From [Eubacterium] saphenum (GTDB lineage Bacteria > Bacillota > Clostridia > Oscillospirales > Ruminococcaceae): DNA of 18,896 nt. Where the stretch lies: positions 1 through 18,896 of the forward strand of contig SFJQ01000021.1 of NCBI GenBank assembly GCA_004555855.1. Reading direction: 5' to 3'. Positions within the stretch are counted from its first letter, which is position 1. Every line of letters begins with the position of its first letter. Below the pieces are notes generated by a model. The model made no database searches, had not been told where the DNA came from, and was given only the letters and a program-made list of their open reading frames with translations. Position numbers and translations under genes: made by a program. Of the stretch, positions 14,188 through 18,896 are shown piece after piece.

Positions 14188-15468
14188 ATGGTCTGCGGAC
14201 GCTGCGGAAAAGCATTTGACGAAACAAAACAGGATTACTGCGGCTTTTGCAGAACCGTTCACACCGAAAAGGGCGAGCCAATCCGCGATTTAAAGGGGAT
14301 TTTGCGCTATATCACGGGGAAATTCGGCAAGGAAATTCTCCTCGATATCCGCCGCGCCGACGCCCTTATCGCAGACTTTTTCCCGAAGGAAACCGCCGCA
14401 AGACGGCTTTGCTACGTTGCTTTATACGACGGCTGCGCGAGAAAGCTGTACGCGGTGCGCGAGAAACCGTTTGAGGTGCGCTGCGCGGCTGCGGCAAAGT
14501 GCGTGAAGTCGCTGCGCGATGAAATCGGGCTGAAAGGCAGAGTTGCCGCGGAGGCTGTCGAAGCGGTCGGGTGCGCGGTCGGGTGCGAAATCTCGTTTAA
14601 GAAGAGCGAAATCCAGCCCGCTTCCGAAACCGAGGCGAAGAAGAATATCACAGACCCCGCAGAGCAGTATTCTCTCGGGCGGCATTTTGACCGTATCCAC
14701 GAGTACGAGAAAGCGCTCTATTGGTTTGAGAGAGCCGCGCTTCAGGACTACGGCGAGGCGCAGTGCTATATGGGCAGCTATCGTCTGGAGGGGCGCGGCG
14801 GTATTCAGGACGTCGAGCAGGCGCGCGAGTGGTTTGTGCGCGGAATGGAAAACGGCGTTGCCGAGGCGGAGTATATGGTCGGGTATTTTTTTGCCGAGGG
14901 TATCGCCTGTAAAATTGACGAAAACAAGGCTTTCGAGTGCTTTTTAAACGCGGCGAGAAAAGGCAGCGAAAATGCGATAAATATGGTTGCGCTGTGCTAT
15001 GAAAACGGCGTTCACGTTGCCGCGGACAAAACGCTTGCCGAAAAGTGGCGGAAATTCAAGGGCAACCGTAAAATCTTTGAAGAACCGACAGTCGAGCCGC
15101 CCGAGCCTATCCGCGACGACGGCGAGGAGCTTTATCAGAGCGCGCGGCGCTGTCTTGCGGAAAAGGATTTCGAGGGCGCGGCAATGTTCTACAAACGCGC
15201 CGCCGAAACGGGACATATCCGCGCGATGTGTTCCTACGGAAAGTGCCTTTACACCGGCAGCGGCACGGCAAAAGACCCCGCCGAGGCTTTCCGGTGGTTT
15301 TCGAGAGCCGCCGACCTCAATTCCCCGATTGCACAGTATAATCTCGGCGTGATGTACTTAAAGGGCGTGTATGTTCAGAAGGACATCAAAACCGCCAAGG
15401 AATACTTTGAGAAAGCTGTACAAAACGGTCACGAGGACGCGGAGAAAATTCTCAAAAAGCTGAAATAG
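14188..15468 (+). CDS. Zinc-ribbon and Sel1-repeat protein
   Basis: The 426-residue protein begins with a short zinc ribbon (Cys3, Cys6, Cys18, Cys21). A helical/basic region (about 30-135) with RYITGKFGKEILLDIRRADALIADFF-like spacing follows. As far as I recall, a similar segment precedes effector or sensor parts in other Clostridia signalling proteins. Two blocks of Sel1-like (TPR-type) repeats come next (about 158-290 and 313-420), with units such as AQYNLGVMYLKGVYVQKDI and ALYWFERAALQDYGEAQ. Sel1 proteins act as scaffolds for protein complexes. It is the first gene of a tight five-gene operon, so a scaffold for the downstream kinase and redox protein is plausible but inferred. The ATG at 14188 has GAGG 8 nt upstream; an in-frame GTG at 14179 is an alternative. 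Confidence 0.85.
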   Translation: MVCGRCGKAFDETKQDYCGFCRTVHTEKGEPIRDLKGILRYITGKFGKEILLDIRRADALIADFFPKETAARRLCYVALYDGCARKLYAVREKPFEVRCAAAAKCVKSLRDEIGLKGRVAAEAVEAVGCAVGCEISFKKSEIQPASETEAKKNITDPAEQYSLGRHFDRIHEYEKALYWFERAALQDYGEAQCYMGSYRLEGRGGIQDVEQAREWFVRGMENGVAEAEYMVGYFFAEGIACKIDENKAFECFLNAARKGSENAINMVALCYENGVHVAADKTLAEKWRKFKGNRKIFEEPTVEPPEPIRDDGEELYQSARRCLAEKDFEGAAMFYKRAAETGHIRAMCSYGKCLYTGSGTAKDPAEAFRWFSRAADLNSPIAQYNLGVMYLKGVYVQKDIKTAKEYFEKAVQNGHEDAEKILKKLK

Positions 15469-15475
15469 GTGCAAG

Positions 15476-16351
15476 ATGAAAACACTGAAAAAATACTTTT
15501 TGCCGATTGCAATGCTGGTTGTTTTTGAAACCATCGCGGTCGTGCTGTGGCTTGCCAACGACAAGATTTTCTATCTGTTCAACTTCACCTACATCGGCTG
15601 CTCCGTTGCGCTTGGAATTTTCCTGTTCATTCGCGGATTCAAGTACGCGCGGCACGTCACGCAGCTTCTTGTTGGGCTATATATGCTGGTGTACCTCGGG
15701 CTTATCTGCAACGAAAATATGCAGATTGAAGGGTTTTGGTACTACCTCTTCACGGGAGTTTTCGAAGCGGCAACAATTCACTACGCGGTCGCAAAAATCG
15801 CAGGACCGCTGCTTTTCGGGCGCGGCTGGTGCGGGTACGCCTGCTGGACGGCGATGGTTCTTGACTTTTTGCCCTACAAAACACCCAAAGCACCACGAAA
15901 AAAACTCGGTTTTATCCGCTACATAACCTTTGTGGTATCGCTTGTTTTTGTCGCGTGTCTGTTTTTAGCGCACGTCGGAAACCTCGAGAAAATTATGTTC
16001 TGGAGCTTCCTTATCGGGAATATCCTGTACTACGCAAGCGGGATTATCCTCGCGTTCGTGTTCAAGGACAACCGCGCGTTCTGCAAGTACATCTGCCCGA
16101 TAACCGTTTTCCTGAAACCGATGAGCTATTTCTCGCTGTTGAGGATAAATTGTGATAAGAGCAAGTGCGTGTCCTGCGGGAAGTGCGAAAAAGTTTGCCC
16201 GATGAACGTGAAAGTCACCGACAATTCCCGAAAACGCGTAAACGGCACGGAATGTATCTTGTGTATGGAGTGCGTGAAAGCCTGTACGAAGGGTGCGCTG
16301 CCCGCGGGTAAAACGGGCGCGGAAACGGGAAATGAGAATATAACAAACTGA
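15476..16351 (+). CDS. NapH/MauN-like membrane protein with two 4Fe-4S clusters
   Basis: The 291 residues include about five to six membrane helices in the first two thirds, then a cytoplasmic ferredoxin domain. Family cysteines are FGRGWCGYACW (Cys119, Cys123) and FCKYICP (Cys203, Cys207), followed by clusters C231-C234-C237-C241 (CP) and C260-C263-C266-C270 (the last followed by Thr, not Pro). NapH-type proteins pass electrons across or along the membrane, usually to a periplasmic or flavin partner. No NapG, FMN-binding or reductase gene is near it. It starts 7 bp after the Sel1 stop and is followed 17 bp later by the TerY-C gene, so it belongs to this operon. A redox-sensing rather than respiratory role is inference. 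Confidence 0.87.
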   Translation: MKTLKKYFLPIAMLVVFETIAVVLWLANDKIFYLFNFTYIGCSVALGIFLFIRGFKYARHVTQLLVGLYMLVYLGLICNENMQIEGFWYYLFTGVFEAATIHYAVAKIAGPLLFGRGWCGYACWTAMVLDFLPYKTPKAPRKKLGFIRYITFVVSLVFVACLFLAHVGNLEKIMFWSFLIGNILYYASGIILAFVFKDNRAFCKYICPITVFLKPMSYFSLLRINCDKSKCVSCGKCEKVCPMNVKVTDNSRKRVNGTECILCMECVKACTKGALPAGKTGAETGNENITN

Positions 16352-16368
16352 AATACGGAGGAAAAACT

Positions 16369-16719
16369 ATGAAAGCAGCTGTTATTTTGACAAAATGCAA
16401 GGAAACTCACGGGCTTTTCGGAATACGCGCCGAGCAGCGTGAGGACGAGGCTTGGTATGCGACTTGGGCGTTTAAGGTGTCCGAGCACACGGCTTCCCGC
16501 GAGAAATTCGGCGATACGGAAATCTCGGGAAACGTCTATGTGACAACCGAGTATCCGTCCTGCCCGTACTGCGGCGCAAAGGGCTTTTTCCAGTGCAGCG
16601 AGTGCGGAAAAACGACCTGCTGGAACGGTGAAAACGAAACCGTCTGCGAATGGTGCGGAAACGCTGCGGAAACCTCCGCCGAGGATAATTTCGAGTCGCT
16701 GACGGGCGGCGGATTCTGA
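16369..16719 (+). CDS. Stand-alone TerY-C-like zinc-binding protein
   Basis: This 116-residue protein has an N-terminal alpha/beta region (about 1-60) and a Cys-rich C-terminal half with CPYCG (65-69), CSECG (76-80), Cys84 and CEWCG (93-97), enough for two zinc sites. The layout resembles the TerY-C metal-binding domain normally fused behind the vWA domain of TerY in TerY-phosphatase-kinase (TerY-P) triads. Here no vWA domain is attached. GGAGG lies 7 nt before the ATG. The next gene encodes a TerY-P-like kinase, which supports the assignment. No PP2C phosphatase or vWA gene is in the window. The family call is from memory and should be confirmed by profile search. Confidence 0.7.
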   Translation: MKAAVILTKCKETHGLFGIRAEQREDEAWYATWAFKVSEHTASREKFGDTEISGNVYVTTEYPSCPYCGAKGFFQCSECGKTTCWNGENETVCEWCGNAAETSAEDNFESLTGGGF

Positions 16720-16746
16720 TTTCAGTAATTTTCGGGTGGTGTTTTT

Positions 16747-18015
16747 ATGTTGAAGATAGGTGACAGCGTTGCGCTGGAGCTTGGCGGCTCGGCAAAAATT
16801 CTGAGCGTTCTCGGCTCGGGCGGTCAGGGTACGGTCTACAAAGCGGAATTTGGCGGCAAGGAGTACGCGCTCAAAATGTACTTCGCGAACAAGTTGAGAA
16901 GCCCCGAGATTTTCCGTGAAAATCTGAGCCGTCTTACCGAGGACAAAATCGACGACGCGTTCGTGATGCCGCTGTATCTCACAGAGAAAACGGGCGGCAG
17001 CTTCGGGTTTCTGATGGAGCTTGTTCCCGAGGAGTACAAGCCGTTTTCCGATGTTCTGAACGCGCGCGTGAAGCTGTCGGGGCTTTATTCCGTGGTGAAC
17101 TCGGCGATTAAGATAACATCGGCGTTCCGTGCGCTCCACAACAGCGGAAAAAGCTATCAGGACCTGAACGACGGCGGATTTTTCATTCGCCCGACAGACG
17201 GCGATGTGCTTATCTGCGACTGCGACAACATCGCCCCCTACGGCGAACACCTCGGAATAGCCGGAAAACCCGGCTATATGGCGCCGGAAATTGTCCGCGG
17301 GGAAAAAGCTCCCGACAAGTTCACGGACAGATATTCGCTTGCCGTGGTGCTTTTCAGGCTGCTTTTGCGCGGCGACCCACTTGAGGGCAGCAGAGTGCTG
17401 AAAAGCGTTTGTCTGACCGAGGAAGCCGAGCGCCGTCACTATGGCTTTGAGCCGCTTTTCGTCTATGACCCCGACGATGACAGCAACCGTCCCGTGCGCG
17501 GCGTCCACAACAACATCATCAAATTCTGGCAGATTATGCCGGATTACATCAGAGAAGCGTTTGAGTTTTCGTTCACCACGGGCTTGAACGAGCCGCAAAA
17601 GCGACTTATAGAAAAGCAGTGGCTGGATTTGCTGAAACGGCTTCGCGGCGATATCACGGCTTGTTCCTGCGGGATACAGAATTTCCTGCCCGCGATGGCA
17701 ACGGACGAGGACGGAAAGCTGATTTGCCCGTGCGGAAATCACTACGCAAAGCCGCTTTCGCTTGTCGGCGAAAAGAGCCGCGTGCTGCTGTTTGACGGAG
17801 CAAAGCTGTTTGACGAGGACGTGCGCGTGTGCGCGGAGGTTGTGCGAAACAAGAAAAATCCCGCGCTCTGGGGACTCAAAAACCTCACCGAGAGCGATTG
17901 GAGCTGCGTTTTGCCGAACGGTACGGAAAAAGCCGTTCCTGCGGGGAGCGCCGCGCCGATTTTCACGGGAACGACAATTTTTGTCGGCAAGGAAAAATTC
18001 ATAATCGAGGATTAA
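16747..18015 (+). CDS. Atypical Ser/Thr protein kinase, TerY-P type, with zinc ribbon and beta-rich tail
   Basis: The 422 residues comprise a kinase domain (about 15-290), a zinc-ribbon-like segment with CSCG (306-309) and CPCG (327-330), and a beta-rich tail (about 340-420) with GLKNLTESDWSCVLPNG and FTGTTIFVGKEKFIIE, reminiscent of an FHA-like fold. Kinase motifs are the glycine loop GSGGQGTVYKA (23-33), Lys43 in ALKMY, catalytic-loop YQD (137-139), DCD (158-160) in place of DFG and APE (179-181). The usual Asn five residues after the catalytic Asp is Gly144. HRD is YQD, as I recall for TerY-P kinases. It follows the TerY-C gene by 27 bp and the GNAT gene begins 1 bp after its stop. Targets are unknown; activity is uncertain. 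Confidence 0.83.
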   Translation: MLKIGDSVALELGGSAKILSVLGSGGQGTVYKAEFGGKEYALKMYFANKLRSPEIFRENLSRLTEDKIDDAFVMPLYLTEKTGGSFGFLMELVPEEYKPFSDVLNARVKLSGLYSVVNSAIKITSAFRALHNSGKSYQDLNDGGFFIRPTDGDVLICDCDNIAPYGEHLGIAGKPGYMAPEIVRGEKAPDKFTDRYSLAVVLFRLLLRGDPLEGSRVLKSVCLTEEAERRHYGFEPLFVYDPDDDSNRPVRGVHNNIIKFWQIMPDYIREAFEFSFTTGLNEPQKRLIEKQWLDLLKRLRGDITACSCGIQNFLPAMATDEDGKLICPCGNHYAKPLSLVGEKSRVLLFDGAKLFDEDVRVCAEVVRNKKNPALWGLKNLTESDWSCVLPNGTEKAVPAGSAAPIFTGTTIFVGKEKFIIED

Positions 18016-18016
18016 A

Positions 18017-18481
18017 ATGGAGATTAGACGAGCAAATTTTGACGACATTCCGAGAATTACAGATTTGCTTTTGCAGGTTCACAGGGTTCACTCGGACAAG
18101 CGCCCCGACATCTTTCGGCGCGGCTCGAAAAAGTACACCGAGGACGATTTGCGCGAGATAATCGCGGACGATGAGCGACCGATTTTCACGGCGGTGATTG
18201 ACGGGAGAGTCGAGGGGTACGCGTTTTGCATTTTTCAGCGCCACGATGACAACTCGCTTGAAAAATTCACCACGCTTTATATCGACGACCTTTGCGTTGA
18301 CCAAAACCGCCGCCACGAGCATATCGGCACGGAGCTTTATAAATATGTGCTGGATTTTGCGCGGGAAAACGGCTGCCACAACGTCACGCTTAACGTGTGG
18401 GAATGCAACGAGAGCGCGATGAAATTCTACCGCAGCCTCGGGCTTTCCGTTCAGAAAACCACGATGGAACATCTTTTATAA
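18017..18481 (+). CDS. GNAT-family N-acetyltransferase
   Basis: This 154-residue protein has the GNAT pattern: MEIRRANFDDIPRITDLL at the start, TAVIDGRVEGYAFC (beta strands 2-4), TTLYIDDLCVDQNRRHEHIGTEL holding the acetyl-CoA-binding loop, and NVTLNVWECNESAMKFYRSLGL near the end. The loop reads RRHEHIG, so the first glycine of the usual R/QxxGxG/A motif is replaced by Glu. It transfers an acetyl group from acetyl-CoA to an unknown amine. The ATG lies 1 bp after the kinase stop, with GAGG inside the end of the kinase gene, so translation is probably coupled. No strong terminator was seen after it. Confidence 0.88.
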   Translation: MEIRRANFDDIPRITDLLLQVHRVHSDKRPDIFRRGSKKYTEDDLREIIADDERPIFTAVIDGRVEGYAFCIFQRHDDNSLEKFTTLYIDDLCVDQNRRHEHIGTELYKYVLDFARENGCHNVTLNVWECNESAMKFYRSLGLSVQKTTMEHLL

Positions 18482-18514
18482 AGTTTATGGGCTAAATTGA
18501 TTTGGGTTTAAACT

Positions 18515-18554
18515 GTTGAAAATCAATGTTTATGTTGAATATCTTGTTGAAAAT
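18515..18554 (+). repeat. Three GTTGAAWAT direct repeats upstream of ptsH
   Basis: GTTGAAAAT at 18515-18523, GTTGAATAT at 18534-18542 and GTTGAAAAT at 18546-18554. Start-to-start distances are 19 and 12 bp. They lie about 100-140 bp before the -35 box, in AT-rich non-coding DNA, and could be regulator sites. Confidence 0.45.
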
Positions 18555-18566
18555 TTATTGTGCAAA

Positions 18567-18580
18567 TTCCACAAGTGGAA
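18567..18580 (+). promoter_or_regulatory. Palindrome upstream of the ptsH promoter
   Basis: TTCCAC and GTGGAA form a perfect 6+6 inverted repeat with a 2-bp centre, typical of a dimeric regulator site. It overlaps the CRE-like site by five bases. Confidence 0.4.
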
Positions 18581-18589
18581 ACGTTTTGA
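18576..18589 (+). promoter_or_regulatory. CRE-like site (candidate CcpA operator)
   Basis: TGGAAACGTTTTGA matches the loose CRE pattern TGNAANCGNTNNCA at all positions but one (G for C near the end). It lies 64 bp upstream of the ptsH -35 box. An HPr gene is a sensible CcpA target because Ser-phosphorylated HPr is the CcpA corepressor. The match is suggestive only. Confidence 0.4.
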
Positions 18590-18653
18590 TTGTGTAAATA
18601 TAAGTAAAAAATCTGAAATTGCGAGAATAAATCGTAAAAATTTAAAATCTCTG

Positions 18654-18682
18654 TTGACTTAAAAGAATATTTTGGATATACT
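18654..18682 (+). promoter_or_regulatory. Sigma-A promoter of ptsH
   Basis: TTGACT (18654-18659), a 17-bp spacer and TATACT (18677-18682). Transcription would begin near 18689, giving a leader of about 140 nt before the HPr start codon. Confidence 0.87.
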
Positions 18683-18688
18683 TATATT

Positions 18689-18827
18689 TGGAAGGCAGAG
18701 TTCGACGAAAACGTACGGATGAAAGAGAAAAGTCCGAAAAAACGGCGAAACGCGGTCCGAAAGCAGAACAAAGGATTATCGAAGGGTTACTGCTGACAAA
18801 CACGAATGAATTTTGGAGGTTACTGTT
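18689..18827 (+). other. Long ptsH 5' leader, possibly structured
   Basis: The ~140-nt leader is purine-rich with several small helices closed by A-rich loops. CGACG pairs with CGTaCG around AAAA near 18704-18718, CGGA pairs with TCCG, and GCG pairs with CGC around AAA. A longer helix, AGCAGAAC (18762-18769) with GTTaCTGCT (18786-18794), has a bulged A. A 25-codon basic open frame (18719-18796, starting MKEKSPKKRRNAV) lies within it but has no well-spaced Shine-Dalgarno. I do not recognise a known riboswitch class. Confidence 0.4.
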
Positions 18828-18896
18828 ATGTGCATGAAAGACATTGAAGTAAAAAATCAGGTTGGTTTACACGCAAGACCCGCTACATTCTTTATC
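18828..18896 (+). CDS. ptsH: HPr family phosphocarrier protein, N-terminal part
   Basis: The first 23 residues are visible before the window ends: MCMKDIEVKNQ, then VGLHARPATFFI. The GLHARPA motif holds the histidine phosphorylated by PTS enzyme I. HPr passes phosphate to sugar-specific PTS enzymes and, when phosphorylated on Ser46 in Firmicutes, acts as CcpA corepressor. Ser46 lies outside the window, so HPr cannot be told from a Crh-like paralogue except by the active-site His, which favours HPr. GGAGG lies 8 nt before the ATG; a second ATG at codon 3 is an alternative start. It has its own promoter and a long leader. Confidence 0.9.
   Translation, partial: MCMKDIEVKNQVGLHARPATFFI

Noticed and set aside
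16126..18048. 640-codon open frame on the minus strand
   Set aside because: It runs opposite to the ends and whole lengths of three well-supported plus-strand genes (NapH-like, TerY-C, kinase), has no recognisable domains and is rich in Arg/His/Phe, as expected for an antisense shadow of GC-biased codons.
18482..18520. Possible terminator after the GNAT gene (AGTTTA with TAAACT)
   Set aside because: The stem is only six A/T-rich pairs with a loop over 20 nt and no T tract.
18689..18827. c-di-GMP (GEMM), c-di-AMP (ydaO), ZTP or glutamine riboswitch in the ptsH leader
   Set aside because: GGGTTAC near the end recalls GEMM-I, but the CACGCAAAGCC-type core is missing, and the signature segments of the other classes were not found.
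1..18896. CRISPR array, tRNA or rRNA gene, insertion sequence, phage or toxin-antitoxin genes
   Set aside because: No regular spaced repeats, cloverleaf-like sequence, transposase or integrase motif was seen on either strand by reading.

Overview
The window looks like a chromosomal piece of an anaerobic, probably gut or rumen, Clostridia bacterium (Oscillospiraceae/Ruminococcaceae-like). This is inferred from strong Shine-Dalgarno sites, consensus sigma-A promoters with 17-bp spacers, intrinsic terminators with short A-rich loops, a cobalamin riboswitch, an indolepyruvate:ferredoxin oxidoreductase operon and an HPr gene. No tRNA, rRNA, CRISPR array, transposase or integrase was seen. Coding DNA is roughly half GC, except for the AT-rich first ~280 bases and the AT-rich ptsH upstream region.

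Region 1 (1-4485, mostly minus strand): the 3' end of an unrecognised plus-strand gene with its terminator; a B12-type uptake unit (promoter, cobalamin riboswitch, terminator, DUF4430 protein, ECF S component); comEC, whose stop codon lies inside the -35 box of the riboswitch promoter; and a metal-dependent amidohydrolase with its own promoter. A perfect plus-strand promoter at 3640-3668 points antisense into the amidohydrolase gene.

Region 2 (4600-10375, plus): a five-gene operon of sodium:solute symporter, iorA, iorB, phenylacetate-CoA ligase-like enzyme and double-ACT protein, closed by a strong terminator. Together these would interconvert arylpyruvates, aryl-CoA esters and aryl acids. 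The symporter is a candidate aryl-acid or aromatic amino acid carrier and the ACT protein a candidate sensor.

Region 3 (10415-14097, plus): a promoter, then a degenerate-GGDEF/intact-EAL protein (predicted c-di-GMP phosphodiesterase) followed 21 bp later by a FIST-domain protein, then an aspartate/glutamate racemase-family gene and a terminator.

Region 4 (14122-18481, plus): a promoter whose -10 region nearly copies that of Region 3, then five tightly packed genes: zinc-ribbon/Sel1-repeat protein, NapH-like membrane 4Fe-4S protein, stand-alone TerY-C-like zinc protein, atypical TerY-P-type protein kinase and GNAT acetyltransferase. This is the best candidate for an undescribed system, possibly a redox-linked phospho-signalling module.

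Region 5 (18482-18896, plus): an AT-rich regulatory stretch with repeats, a palindrome and a CRE-like site, then a promoter, a ~140-nt leader and the start of an HPr gene cut by the window end.
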